From assembly GCA_900239685.1 (NCBI GenBank), contig OENT01000631.1, positions 1-64,000 of the forward strand: DNA of 64,000 nt, read 5' to 3'. The notes below the pieces were generated by a model, which was given only the letters and a program-made list of their open reading frames with translations, searched no databases and was not told the DNA's origin. The position numbers and the translations under genes were made by a program. Source of the stretch: Rotaria macrura (lineage: Eukaryota > Rotifera > Eurotatoria > Philodinida > Philodinidae). Of the stretch, positions 24,137-37,484 are shown piece after piece (the stretch's first letter is position 1; each line of letters opens with the position of its first letter).

Positions 24137-25796
24137 TAGGCATTTTTCATCAATATTTTAAAGAGAAGTCTGTCAAGTAATCAATCTATGTGAAGTCAAG
24201 GTTACAGGCGTTGTGTAGATTCGATTGAATGTGAATTGATTTCCGAATAGCTTGAGCCCTTCTGCCAATGGCTGTCGAAATAGTACAAAAGTACGATAGT
24301 TTTGTAGATTAATACCATTTTTCGTCGCTTTTAGACAAATCATTAAAATCAATATGTTTCCATGCTGACGCGTCCTACTAGGAGTTGTTTATTATTGCGA
24401 GAATTTTTGATTTTTCAATTTTCTTGTATCCGATAGAAAAAAAAATGATTGCTACTAATTATTCTGTGCAAGTAAACGTTAGTGAAATATACTAGCATCA
24501 ATCATCACCCAACCTATCGCAAAGTCATATATCAGATCATCAAACTTTCGAGTTATTTGAAGCGGTCGTATTTAGTCAAAGAAAAAACCATTCGCTACTA
24601 TGTCGTCAAACCCATGAATTATTAGTACTCGAGCATGCAAGCAGTTTTCTCTAAATACTCCATACATCATTTTTATTGATACTTATAGTTTTCATTCATT
24701 CAGATTGTCCTTCACTCAATGACATAAAATGGAAATTTTAAGAAAATGCATTTGTGATCGACCATAAGTATGTACGGTGGCATTCCTTGAAAAACTTTTT
24801 ACTGAATCATACAACAAATGCAATCTTTACAGAAGAAATTCTTATACGCTTTTATTCTATATCGTATCTTATAGCAACTTCAGCTCATTATTGATTTCGT
24901 TTCTAATAAGAAGACTCAGAATCTTCATCAATTACGAAATATCCATTCACTTGATTATCAGGGTAATGCTAATCAAAATATAAGATCGTCCAATAAACCA
25001 ATTAAATATTACATATACTTATCTTATTCTGCACATACACTAATCATTCATACTAACTAGCGAAATATATATATATATATATGAATATAACGATAGACAT
25101 GGAGAGTACATTTCAAATATCACGATGAAGAAAATCCTTTCAATTAAGCCAAACAGTTTTTGATAAGAAGGAAATTAATAAATAGGTGGAGTAACAAAAG
25201 TCGATCTCATCATTCTTGCTTCCAAAGTTTTCATCCTTCTACTAAAATTAGACCCGCCTATTGTAATACGATTTACAACAACATATTCGTCAATACTATA
25301 TATCAGTTTCAGTAGTTCTGTATATTTTTAGTTCTCTCTAATTATTCACAAAAAAAATTAAAGCTTATTCAATTTCCGACTAGTTCACTGAACATTATTA
25401 TAAGTATGAATAACTTGCTTAGAGAATTCAATATTTTCTTTTTGTAAAGTGAAATCTTTTTATTCTCATTGTCAATACATTTCAACAATAGTCAACTATA
25501 ATTAATCATTAGAAAGAAAAATTAATCGCACAATAACAAAACTCATCGGTATGGCGATGATATCAGTTGATTTGATAATTAAAAATTTGTTCAAGGCAAC
25601 ATGTCGTGACTTTGAGATTGTATCTATTTGCCTGATAGATTTACAAAAGAGTTAACAATCGTTGATTATCTCAATAATTATTCAATCAAGAGTTTCATTC
25701 ATAATAGACGCATTAATTTTGTATTCTACTGTATGAATCATAATTCATGATTGTCAATTATGCTATGTTTATCAGATCTACGTTCGTAATGAAATT

Positions 25797-27430
25797 TTAT
25801 TTAAGTTTCGTTAATGCATTTGTATATAGATCGAATAGACAGTGCACTGAACTTGAACGTTTTGCAATAGTCATAGCTGTTTCATTTAATTTATTTTGAA
25901 TATTTATATTAATAAATGGATGCATAAGAAGAAGTTGAATTATTTGACGATTATTACTTTGTGATGAAGCTAAATGTAATGGTGTTTGTCCACCATTTGT
26001 TTGAGCATTGATATCAATACCGTTTTGTAATAATAAGGATGCAATTTCATAATTATTCCAAAATGCTGCACAATGCAATGCATTCCAATTATCATTGGTT
26101 AGCGCATGAATATCTGCACCGAACTCAAGTAAATATTGACAAATTTTTAAATGATTCCCGTTCGCTGAACGATGCAATGCTGTGTAGCCATCTGAATCGC
26201 GTGCATTAAGAAGTGAACGATCTCGACTAATGTATTGTTGAACACGTTCAAGATCACCTTGTTCAACAGCTGTTAATAGACCTTTAACTGGATCGCGGCG
26301 TATATCTTTTTTTGACCAATGCTCGATATCATTTTCATCTTGTTCCCAATAGCTTTGCCATTTGGATGGTTCACCATTTTTCTTTTCGATAATTTCATGG
26401 AAAACACTTGCACTTAATTTATTTATATAGTCTAATCGTTCATCTTCGTCCATACCTAGGGTAAATTTATATTGTTATCAAACATGTTAATAATTAAAAA
26501 TATGATTATTGCACTATAGTAAAAGAAACTATAATCTTAAGAAGTACGAGTTTTCATAGCAAAATTACAGTGCAAGGAATTTTACTGTAATTTATGACTA
26601 CTGTTGATTGGCAACTAATCAATCTTTTGATTGAAATAGGTTGAAAACTTGATTTTACCATATTAAATATTAGTAATAAGATGAATTACCGCTTCTACTA
26701 CTAGTTTTAGTATCGTTTTAGATAAATGACATGACATGAAAATAATATCAGATCAATAATTATTTCTTGAGACTCTATTACAAGAACCTACTGAAAACAT
26801 GCAAATTTAAACGACTCTTCTTGTCCCATCAGTTGTAAGATTAGAATATTCATCAAACAACTTGATGATATATTTTCACAATGAAATCTTTTACTGAAAC
26901 AAAATAAATATCCGAGGTAAACCCTACGAGATCTTACACAAAGAGAAGGACTACAGAAAACATCAAGAATAATTTTGTTTTCGTCAAATATGATTCTTCC
27001 TATTTCAGGTATTCTATCTAAAGGAATGAGTTCATACCATCAATAACTTGTAAAAAATGGGATGAGTTATCCATACATAAATGAATCGGTTTTTTCTCGA
27101 GAATAAAATGCCTCGTGCACATGTCTCATTAAAGATCTATTTTTGAGTCAATAGGAGGCAGATTCTATTTTCATACACCGAACACTATTTTCATTCTATT
27201 GATAAAAGAAAATGATTACTCGATGAACAAAAATTAGAGTTATGGCTTTTTGAAACATGCTATCCAAAAAAAAAACAATATTCATAGAAACTATTCATTT
27301 AGTTATACTATATGGTTATTGACTGATATGAAAACTCCTATTACATTTAGTATTCTGATTCAATAAATATACCTTCCATTTCTTTCTGCAATTTTTTTTC
27401 TGCATCATCACATTGTTGATTATTTGTCAT
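25797..27430 (-). CDS. ANKRD49: Ankyrin repeat domain protein, ANKRD49-like
   Basis: Two exons, complement of 27373-27430 and 25797-26455, join through a split Gly codon to give 238 aa, close to the vertebrate length of 239. The short first exon encodes MTNNQQCDDAEKK and the intron (917 bp) has GT-AG ends. An acidic N-terminal segment with WQSYWEQDENDIEHW precedes about four ankyrin repeats (for example GYTALHRSA, NWNALHCAAFWNN, GGQTPLHLASSQ) and a capping segment with LNETAMTIAKRSS. These match the ANKRD49 layout, including WNN in the second repeat and DINAQT. In mammals the protein is nuclear and linked to spermatogenesis; here only a protein-interaction role can be inferred. Alternatively translation starts at the Met at 26453. 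UBL3 lies downstream of it on the other side of its start, 443 bp away. Confidence 0.85.
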
Positions 27431-27873
27431 CTTGAAAATACAAATAAATAAACAATTTAAGCGCGCGTAGTTGATAATGCAAAGTGTTTTTATTTTCAAA
27501 TAAGTTAGAAATTTTCTCATATGCATATGTCAAATTAATTACAAGAAGAAAAACAACAACATTTAGTGTAAATGTAATGAGAACATAGGGTAATAGTTAT
27601 CAGAAAAGAGAAGAAAAACAATAAGTGAAAAACATAAATTTTTTAAACTTTTTTTTCATACAATAATTTGTAAGGAAGAGAATCACGATAACAAATTCAA
27701 AACACAATAGAACAAATTTTCATAGATTAAAAACCCACCGGCAAACAAAACGAAAAAAAAAGAAACATGACAGAGGACGGCTGTAGCCTTTAAAGAATGT
27801 GCATGTATGAACCTAAATTTATCATCTGACAAGCAAAAGCAAGAGGCACTTAATATTTGTTTTTGGTTTCTAT
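27431..27873. other. Short spacer between UBL3 3' end and ANKRD49 start
   Basis: Both neighbours are on the minus strand, so this 443-bp stretch must hold the UBL3 3' UTR and the ANKRD49 promoter and 5' UTR. No motif stands out. Confidence 0.5.
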
Positions 27874-28459
27874 TTATAATATAATACATCCTTCACAGCA
27901 TCCGGTTCCGGTTGTTGTTGAATGGGGACTAGCAGTGTCCGATCGATGAGATGCCATAGTATGATGGTTGTGGTCGGCTGTTCGATCTGGATTATTGTCA
28001 TGTTTGTGTTTTCGTTTTTGATCTCCATCAGCTGGCTCTGGTAAATTTTCACGTGGAACAAGATGCATCACAGTTGTTTTGCCTTGTTGAAGACGTAACG
28101 CTCCTAATGTGACATTTCCATGTAGGAATCTTCCTTGATATATTAGTCTTAATACTTCGTAACGATCGACTCGTTGTTCATTGCCCCAATCTAATGAATA
28201 GTGAAAGATCAGAAACCGTTAAAGGAAACAATTTGTTTTTTTTTCTGTTACTAACCTTCTGGCCAATTTTCAAAAACATGTTTCGCTACATCAGATGCTG
28301 TTGTCGTAGGTCGAAATTGAAATTCAGCTGTTTTACCACTGACAAGAATTAATTTCAGATTAATCTTTAAAAGCAAACAAGATCAACAGAAATTCGTTTT
28401 CTTTTAAAAAGTCGTTTCTCATTACTTACCGTATCGGACGGTGATGATTTTGATCCCAT
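27874..28459 (-). CDS. UBL3: Ubiquitin-like protein 3 (membrane-anchored ubiquitin fold, prenylated)
   Basis: Three exons, complement of 28430-28459, 28256-28364 and 27874-28190, join in phase to 151 aa. The ubiquitin-fold body is very well conserved: INLKLILVSGKTAEF, ASDVAKHVFENWPEDW, LRLIYQGRFLHGNVTLGAL and GKTTVMHLV. The chain ends in CIIL, a CAAX box expected to be prenylated, preceded by CC that could be palmitoylated, so the protein should sit at the inner face of membranes. In mammals UBL3 modifies proteins and directs them to extracellular vesicles. Compared with about 117 residues in vertebrates, this copy has a longer tail with many His, Asn and Thr residues between LPEP and the cysteines. 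Introns are 65 bp each. Confidence 0.93.
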
Positions 28460-30989
28460 TGACAGTAGAAAATGATCATCACGTCTGATAAAACATTTTG
28501 CTTTTGAAAATGACAACCGTAGCGATGAAGATAAACAGTAAACATCGTGATAGTTTAATACTTGTGTCAATGGCGCTACAATCTATGTCATTGATATTAA
28601 AATAATAAAATATCAATCGTTAGGATATGAGAAATTTTTTATTTTTACTGGATCACAGTTATATTTTTTATTAGATTAAATTTTATAATTGATGAATAAC
28701 ATCGACCAATCGAAATACTCATGAATAATACCTCAGTTCTTTTTCTGTATTCGAACAAGATTTTGCTTCTATTATATTTGTAAGATTATGAAATTAACGC
28801 AAAAAACGATTTTCCAATGTTTCGATAAATCTCAAATAAAATCACTTGTAGCCATCAATAATGAAACAGAGGAAGGTACAGTGCAACTAAACTTTATTTT
28901 TTAACATTGGAACGCTAAATATAGAAAACGAAATTTCGATAACTGTTCTTAGTTAGACCTTCTGAAATTACTATAAGAGCTCTAGATTTCCATTGTGTTC
29001 GTATGGTTTCAAAGAACTATTTCGTATGAAAAAGAAATAATACTTTTTAATGCATAACAAAAGTTCTGTGAGGAATAGCAAGCACGATGCAGAAATTGAT
29101 ATTTAATGATATATTTGTCAGAGACCAAAACAAATCGAATTGTAGAATGATTCGATTCAACCCCATCTAGCAGCAATACTACAATCGGGTGGCAGTTCAT
29201 CGCTGCTAGACAAATTGTCGTGCAAAAAAGTTCGAATTTTGATCTCTCGGTAGTGAAAAACGATCTCTTTATTAGCTCAATCGAAAGTAACAGTGATTGA
29301 TATTTCTATTTCCACTACATTTCGTCTATATTTAACCGCAATCTTTTTCTGTATAGATTTAATATTGTTCAGGTGCCTATACATGTGCTTGCAGTTTCTT
29401 ACTGATAGAATCAATGGATGAAAGCTGAGGCCATTGCTCTTGAAATGCCATATGTATACTAAATAGTTCAGACTGATTCTGTGGAACCCTAGTTCAAGAC
29501 AACGGCTCCCACAGTGACTAGTATTTTCGACACATTTAGAGAAAATCATTGGGATCCTACGAAATTCGAAGCAAACTGCAAAACCCTAAAAGATCTCAGT
29601 TCTAGCTGCAAAGCATGTCAAAAAGTAACCCATAGATAAAAAATCCCTAGCATTGATGCTAAAACCTTTTGCAGTAACCGGAAGATCTCAGGATTATCGG
29701 AAAATTGAACGAAATGCAGGTAGAAGTGGAAAAGAAGTCCAGTTTGGAAAATAGACAAGATAGTTCTTTTCCTTGACTAGAATCTTTAGATGCACAAATG
29801 CTCAGTCTCTTTTTTGTTATGAAATTACTTTTTCTCCTGGAATCTGTTTTCATATTATGATTATTCTTTGTGAAATACACTTAAAAGCAAAAGAAAAGAA
29901 TACCGTCCTTCGAGACAGATGAAGCTACCTTATCATGGCTGTGCACCCAGTCTATGAGCAATGATGCAATTTTCTGTTGTATATGAATCGAATCGGATCG
30001 AATTGAGATTTTTCTATTCGTTTCGGTCTCTGATATATTTGACTTCAATTTTGTTCGTCGAAAACTTTGATCACGTGTTACGAAAGAATCTCGATAATAG
30101 AGTGTATCAATTGTCATCCTAAAGATTTGACCGTTAGTAAAAATCGACTAGAGTGTTCTTCAACTGTTAAAAATTCATATATCATATATTTTCTATCATA
30201 TTTCGAACAAAATCTGTCTTAAAATCCTTATTAGTATAACTTTTTTTTATTCATAAAATACTAATTGTGACAGTAAGAGACAATGAAAATATTGATTTAT
30301 TCATGAATGATGCTTACGAAAAGAGCAGAAAAGGAAGTTAGAACTCAATAGCATGTTGAGGACTGAACTGCTTGATAGATGAGATTCAGATTTATACTTA
30401 ATTTTGAGTTTCAACCTCTCGGATATTTTTCTTCTACGGTTGGAATAAAAGTATCACTAAATCAGATTCAATTCTAGTCTTCAGGGAACCACTCCGATTA
30501 TGATTCAGTTAATGATAGATCGTTTTCGAGTGATAGTTCGGAATGTTATAAATTATAATTTAATTTTCTACGATATTTCATTAGGCTCTTCGTTTTTTTT
30601 TATTACAACATTTTTACTTGCAGTTTCAGTTTTGATAACTTTTGTGTACTGATCTCGAAATATTTTCATACTGGGGTTCCGTTAATCGGAGATTAATTAG
30701 CGAGTCCGTCGTGCATCAAACTGATATAAAAATTTTCCTCATTTTTAATCATAATTTGTGATATTCTTGAAAATAGCTCACTATATTATTCTAATAGGGA
30801 TGAAACATTGCGTATGTTAGAGTAACGAGAAGATTTCTAAGAAATATTGAGCGGGGTAAGTAGATAGGCTCCATACTTGTCGAGAACAATACATATTTTA
30901 TTATGGAAGTCATACTCAGATGACAAATACGCATAGTCATTCACGTTTGGTATTATCGGCAAAAAAGTAGAAAATAAGTTTTCTATTAG
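28460..30989. other. Intergenic / upstream ATAD5 region
   Basis: Lies between divergent UBL3 (-) and ATAD5 (+), so both promoters should be here. The N-terminal exons of ATAD5 may also be here, since the first exon I can define begins in mid-codon at 30990. A donor-like CGGG|GTAAG at 30855 could end an upstream exon, but the open frame before it is only about 13 codons without an ATG. Nothing else recognised. Confidence 0.45.
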
Positions 30990-33900
30990 ATATAGTTGAA
31001 TGTGAACCTGAAATACAGTCGTGTAACGATCAACCAGATACTCATTATGCTCGATCTGATTTTCTTCTACCTGTTCATATACGTCAAGAAGAAAGGTGTT
31101 TTCAAAACGTTTGTGCCTCGTCTCTGAATCCATGGAAATTAACCGATTCAAATGATGATGTACTTTCGAATCATGTTGAAAATTTTTATCGTATTTGTCC
31201 AACAGCTGATAATAATGAAAATGATTCACCGAACCTTCAGGTAACTTGATTGATTGAATTCAATACATTGTATGAAGTGATTTCATCTCTTCTTTTTTGA
31301 CTTCTAAAAAGTTTATTCATGTACCATCGATTGATCGTCAAATGGAATTATTTCAACAATATACAAATGAAGATACAAATTTTGATATTCAGTCAAGTAT
31401 TCAGTGGCAAAATATGTTTCAATGTTTACAAGATTATCGGAAAAAAGCTGTAGAACAAAGTAAAATATAATCACTTATTATTTCGAATGACGAAAAACGA
31501 ATTATCAATCAATTGTTTGCGTACAGATCAATATGAACAATTGCCATGGACAGAAATTTATCGTCCAAGAAATTCGAAATCCTATCTTGGTAATCATACA
31601 AAACAAATTCGACGTTTAAATGAATGGTTTTTCTATTGGACTAAAAAATTACGAAATGAGCCATCAAAAAAAACTACACGAAAAGGACGAAAACGAACAA
31701 GAAACAATGATGATAATTCTGATGAAGATTTTATCGATGAATCAAGTGAGTCTAAAGAAAAAATAAATGCGGAAACTTCGGACTTATGTCCGAGAGTTAT
31801 GTGTACTTCAAAAAGTGAATGAGACAAATCAGTCATCACAGAATGTGTGCACGAATGAAGTATCTTGGTAAACCTTTTTGGGAAACTCCAAAACTACTGA
31901 TCATCTCAGACATATCTAGGCAATTTAGTTTCGGGATGCAGTTTTTGTTNNNNNNNNNNNNNNNNNNNNNNNNNNNNNNNNNNNNNNNNNNNNNNNNNNN
32001 NNNNNNNNNNNNNNNNNNNNNNNNNNNNNNNNNNNNNNNNNNNNNNNNNNNNNNNNNNNNNNNNNNNNNNNNNNNNNNNNNNNNNNNNNNNNNNNNNNNN
32101 NNNNNNNNNNNNNNNNNNNNNNNNNNNNNNNNNNNNNNNNNNNNNNNNNNNNNNNNNNNNNNNNNNNNNNNNNNNNNNNNNNNNNNNNNNNNNNNNNNNN
32201 NNNNNNNNNNNNNNNNNNNNNNNNNNNNNNNNNNNNNNNNNNNNNNNNNNNNNNNNNNNNNNNNNNNNNNNNNNNNNNNNNNNNNNNNNNNNNNNNNNNN
32301 NNNNNNNNNNNNNNNNNNNNNNNNNNNNNNNNNNNNNNNNNNNNNNNNNNNNNNNNNNNNNNNNNNNNNNNNNNNNNNNNNNNNNNNNNNNNNNNNNNNN
32401 NNNNNNNNNNNNNNNNNNNNNNNNNNNNNNNNNNNNNNNNNNNNNNNNNNNNNNNNNNNNNNNGATACTATTGACAAATAATTCCTACAGTATAGCAATA
32501 GAAAAAAACATACAGAATTCCTTTTTCCTTTTTTTTTATATCTATTTACGCAATTATTTAGATTTGTTGTATCATAATCGTTATCGTTCGAAGCAAGAAT
32601 ATCCACAGATAATTTTCATTCATGGTTGTGGAACAACATCCCTTGTACATGCACTTGCCGAAGAACATCATTTTAAAGTAGGAATATAAGAATGAAGTTC
32701 TCGGATAACACTTATGATTGATGCTTTTTTAAAATATCAATTAAACAATCGCATTCTATTAGTTCAAAGTTACCCATTTTTCTTTTTGTGACAAGGAAAT
32801 ATTATCTGTCATTATACAGTGCTTCTTGATTATTAAACTACAGTATAACTAAATTTTTTCTAGCAGTATGAAGATAGATTGATGATTACGTTTTTCAACA
32901 TGCTGCACACGGACATAGTTTAAACAAGGAGTTTCAACGATGCCCCGATTGTGCTTTCATTAGAACTTAACATAAATTAACAAATTTTAGTTTTTTGAAT
33001 GAACGTCACTTTTTCTAATTGTTTAAATTTTTCCAAAAATAACCACAACATTAAGTAATTCTTGATTAAATGTTGGGCAACTTTTAATCTTGTATGATTG
33101 TGATCAACCGATATACCAATATTGATTCAAAATTCGACGTAACTATATTTTCAAATGATGTATTCAATTCTATGAAAGATATTACCAGATCGAATACGTT
33201 CATGAACCTGAAGCAAAACAAACAACTAGAGTTCTAAGAAACGATTGTTAATCGTCACTTTAAATAATAAGCAGTGATTTTTTAAATTCAAATGATCCGT
33301 TAACATATATGAATGCAAGAAATCATTTCTGGAATATATTTCGAATGATGACACTAGAATCTGTGTCACTAAACAGATGCACTTTTATAATTTGATACTC
33401 TAACTTTGTGAAACAATTGTTCTAATTCTATTCGTGTCATCAGTATTTATTCTGATCAACAAAGAAACTCGCAAATTGACATTTGTATAAATAAGGTTCT
33501 TAATCCGACACAATACGCATCCTGTATTTTAAGCAATATTACAAAATTTTCGAATTGTATTGATAGTCTCCTGCTTATGATTCGTTGGGTGAAGTTTATG
33601 TAAAAGTCATCCTGGCTAGAGTAGAGTTGCTATTCACTGCTTCTAGAAAGGAGAGAGGTATTAGAGAACTCGTGTGATATTATTCTATACCATTACATTT
33701 ATTCATTTTGCCGGCTTAGGTTGCATGAAAAATTCTCTACAGAAATATATTTGCCCTTGACAATTGTTTCCATATAGTCCGAGTTATCCGAGAAACAAAA
33801 ATCTTGCTAAAAGCCGTCTATTCTTTCTTTTGATCTTTAGTTTATCAAGTTTTCTAGAATCTCTTGAGAAATACTAGTCGCTACATGTTTATATGTGAAA

Positions 33901-35823
33901 TCAGTTCTAGATATTTCGGGTCGACTAAAAGAAATTTTGTAAAATTCGTATTCAAAGATATCTGTAACCAAGTTATCACAATTTTACTGAATTATCGGGT
34001 ATGTTTTTGCATTAGTACACAGCACTATTTTAATCAAAAATTCAATCAAGATATTATCAATGACTCTAACCGTAGTCGAAAAGAAGTCAATTGAAAAGTA
34101 TACGCGTACGTAGATATTATTAAATTTCTAAATAAACTCGACATTTTGAATGAGCAACTGTTTATTACAAAGTCAATGTCATGTATTTCAGTGGAAAAGT
34201 TTTAGTTATCCTTAAAGTTATCATACATTTAGAATGAATATTTACTATTAAAATTATATTATTCAGCTATGAAAGTAAATATCGAGAAATTTTGCTCGAC
34301 GAAGACACGAATATATTTCTTTCCCTAACATCTTACATGTTTTGTATATATTTTTTGTTAGTTATTTCAAGAATCTTTGATTATAGCACAATTAAATGTC
34401 TTAAGAATTCTTGTAGAAAATAAAATAAATGTTTGTTTCTTCGTCAAGGTAACAGAAATTAATGGAACTCAATCTCGTGCACGAACATCATTAATTAAAC
34501 AATTAGAACAGGTTACTAGTCATCATTATCTATCGTTGAAACTTTGTTCATCAGATACAACTATACAAAATGGTGAAAGAATGATAAAAATATATCCAAC
34601 GTTATTTTTCTCTTGTATTCTTTTAATTAGATGATAAATCGAAAGCGCACGTTGCACTACCTGTTAAGAAAAAAGCAAAGCATGACCGTGGCACAATCAT
34701 GTCCTTTTTTAATGCCAAGAAAACTGAACAGAATGATGAACAAAAAGAAAATAAATCACGTAGTCGTTCGCAATCAGTAAAAAAAACCAAAACTGTAACA
34801 ACAAAACGAAGCCAAATGAAACAATACGAACAACAATCCATCGCAACAGATAATTATCTAGCATCATCATCAGTTCAAGTGGAGAAAACATCTTTGATAC
34901 TCTTCGATGAGGTTTTTTATTTACAAAAAATTGAACATTTTGTGAATATATCTCTCATGCTTTGGTATCTGTTTAGATTGAAACATTAACAACAGATGAT
35001 AATTTTTGGTCGTGTTTAAAAAAAATTCTTGAGACAGCTAAAAAACCAATCATACTTACATCAAACAGTCGAACTAAACCCGAAGATTCGATGATAAATT
35101 TATCTAAAATAGGAGAGTATGAAATGATTCATCTCGAACCACATACACCTGTAAATGGATTCAATTTAAATTCGCTTCGTTTTCTCTTTATTGTTTTTCT
35201 TTTGAGTAGGAACTTATCCATTGTTTTCTTCGATTAATACTTCTGGTTGAAATGATTGAAATACCTTTACTCGATGAGTTGATATCGATTTGTCAGACAT
35301 GCTCGTATGATTTACGTCGATGTTTGCTTACGCTTCAATTTCTTGCTCAATCATCAACCATATCAGCAACTTCAAATGAAAGAACAACTTTGATCAATGC
35401 TACTAAACCAAAATTACAGTCATCGCAAATATTTGATACAATGTATTATTCATATCTACGTGAGCAATGGAATGAATCGTTGCTTAAGCCACATTTTGAT
35501 TATCTTACGATAAAACATACATCAAAATATGAGCAATCTCATCGGTTATTGGAAAGTCACAGTAAAAATGATTCGAAACGGTAAGTAGAAACTGCTCTAT
35601 TTTATGAATAAGAACAAAAACAAGATACTCAATGTTTTTCATTTCTAGCATCGAACTTCATGATACATTGAAAGTTTTTATGCAAGAACAAGAGGTTGAT
35701 AATGTCACTGATCGCTCAACATTTTATCTTGATTATCGACCTTACGTAAGACAAATTTGTCAAAATGAACAAAGTCGTGCGGCTGAATCGAATTCTAGAC
35801 GACGGTATTTTTTCGGCGATTAA
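30990..35823 (+). CDS. ATAD5: ATAD5/Elg1-like AAA+ PCNA-unloader subunit (partial 5' end)
   Basis: Exons 30990-31240, 31312-31459, 31527-31787, 32562-32677, 34449-34572, 34631-34911, 34977-35150, 35210-35580 and 35649-35823 keep phase throughout. Diagnostic segments follow the vertebrate order: LPWTEIYRPRNSKSYLGN, the Walker A region IIFIHGCGTTSLVHALAEE, FKVTEINGTQSRART, a spacer with TIMSFFNAKK at the site of the human ANYFK motif, Walker B SLILFDEIE, sensor-1 region KKPIILTSN and the helical SYDLRRCLLTLQF. It ends in YRPYVRQICQNEQSR. ATAD5 forms an RFC-like complex that unloads PCNA from DNA. Oddities: the Walker A lysine is replaced by Thr; an assembly gap sits in the intron after 31787; the N-terminal start is not found. 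The donor at 31788 was chosen by phase because the gap obscures that intron. Confidence 0.85.
31950..32463. other. Assembly gap (514 N)
   Basis: A run of N inside the ATAD5 gene. By exon phase it falls in an intron, but a small coding segment could be hidden. Confidence 0.99.
32678..34448 (+). other. Large ATAD5 intron (1771 bp)
   Basis: Splits the coding sequence just after the Walker A region: donor after FK at 32677, acceptor CGTCAAG at 34448, both phase 0. AT-rich with no recognisable gene or repeat. Confidence 0.6.
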
Positions 35824-37484
35824 TTTTTTGAAATTATTCTTATAAATCTGAAATGAAACATACAATGAGAGAAAAAATAAGAGTGTGGATGCGTTTTGAT
35901 TCGTTCGCCAGCAATACCTTCGATCTTTTTTCTAAGTGAGGACTTATTGCAACGAAATAGTACATATCTCAACATATCACCACTTTCCAATCGGAATGAA
36001 AGCATATTCTTAAGCATTATGACGTCCTGCTTAGTACTGAAACGTCTAGTCAGTAGTTTAAAAAAAATGATTTTTTGCTATACGATAATGGATAGCAGAA
36101 TGGAATGGTAGATGAAGGTTAATTATTTCTAGATCAATCACAACTTTGCCTCTCTTAAATTAGTACCAGTAGTTTCTGTAGAAGAAAGACTCAGCTACAT
36201 TTCTCATGCAACCAATGAAATCATACACGTCTAGTTTACGTCATGATTTCGTTAACATTCGATTGAACGGGGACGTATGGAGTGAGCATATTTTAATAGC
36301 ACTCGTTCTATCGCGTCTTCAAAATTGTTCATCGTAAATGTAGGCTAAACTATACGAAAAAACAGTAATGGCAGATTCGATGTATGAGAGAGAGATGGAG
36401 ATACACATTCGCTGCTGAGTTTTCGAAAGAGAAAATCAATTAAAAATGTATCGACTAAGTCTCACTAAATAGATCAATAATGTATAGGTCATTTTGTACT
36501 CTATTAATCCATTAATCTACAATGTTTGTTACTCTAATCATTGATGAAAAAAAGAACCACTCGTCTTATTTAGGATTTCTATCTGTAAACCAAGAAGCCT
36601 TAAAAAATTTAAATCTTACACTATTGAACTTTTTCTAATTGTATGTAAATGCAGAGTCGTACAGAGTTCTCTTTTGAGTTCCAACAAGTAATCAAATGTT
36701 AGAGTGAAGTCTTCAGGGTGTGACAAAATCCAGAATGACGATTATAATCGAATGAAGCTCCCTCTACATATCAAGGAAGAGAGAAATATTTGTTTTATGC
36801 ATTGACTTTGAACTTTACGTATTTTATGAGTGTATGCATAATTGAAAACTAAAAAATGATTAGCTAGTTTAATAGAACAGTCGATCCATTCGATTCTATG
36901 ATCTTAGGAATCCATAGCTATTAAGTTCATCATTATCTAAGCTGTGTATATAATCGTACGGAATAATTTGTTTTTGTAAACAAAGTTCCGTCGTTGTTAA
37001 GTTTTGCTTATAAATTAGAAATGTTGTCATCGATGAGTTTAAGACATTGAGATAGAGTGATTTGATTTTAGCTTTTAATATTCTACTACATGTAAAAGAA
37101 GGAGGATTCTCACAGTTCCTCTGATATCCTATGCAATTTTGTTTTATGACATACGATTTGTATACATATTTTTCTTTAGGCTTCGACATTGTCTGGGTTA
37201 TCGTGGTTGCTCATTACAATGGTCCGATTTTGCAATTCTATCGGGTGGCTTGGATTAATTTTTTCTTTCAAAAATTATTATTATTATGTGTGCATTCTCT
37301 TCTTTAATTAGATGTCAAATATAAATATATATATATATATATATATACATATTTTTGTCTGTCTTGTAAATAATAACAGTGTCAAATCGTTTGTTTGATT
37401 CTATTAATAAGCGAGAATTCTCAAATATGAAAAATGATCATTAAATTTATCTCAGTTTCTTTTCAGATTATTTTAAACATTATC
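35824..37484. other. Intergenic, ATAD5 to FAM50A, with AT microsatellite
   Basis: Contains the ATAD5 3' UTR and the FAM50A promoter region. The only feature seen is an (AT)n tract at 37325-37347, about 140 bp upstream of the FAM50A start codon. A 97-codon minus-strand frame at 36896-37189 lacks any recognisable domain. Confidence 0.5.
37325..37347. repeat. (AT)n microsatellite
   Basis: About eleven AT units about 140 bp upstream of the FAM50A start codon. Confidence 0.9.

Larger units (their letters stand above)
23050..25796. other. Intergenic region carrying a MITE
   Basis: Separates the orphan gene from ANKRD49. Its only structured content is the hAT-like element at 23516-24128, listed separately, and a short AT run at 25063-25082. 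The rest is AT-rich without credible coding frames. Confidence 0.6.

Noticed and set aside
30837..31229. 130-codon minus-strand frame
   Set aside because: Lies antisense over an ATAD5 exon and has no recognisable features; a shadow frame.
31819..32606. Long frames across the N run on both strands
   Set aside because: Open only because N codons were read through; no evidence for coding.
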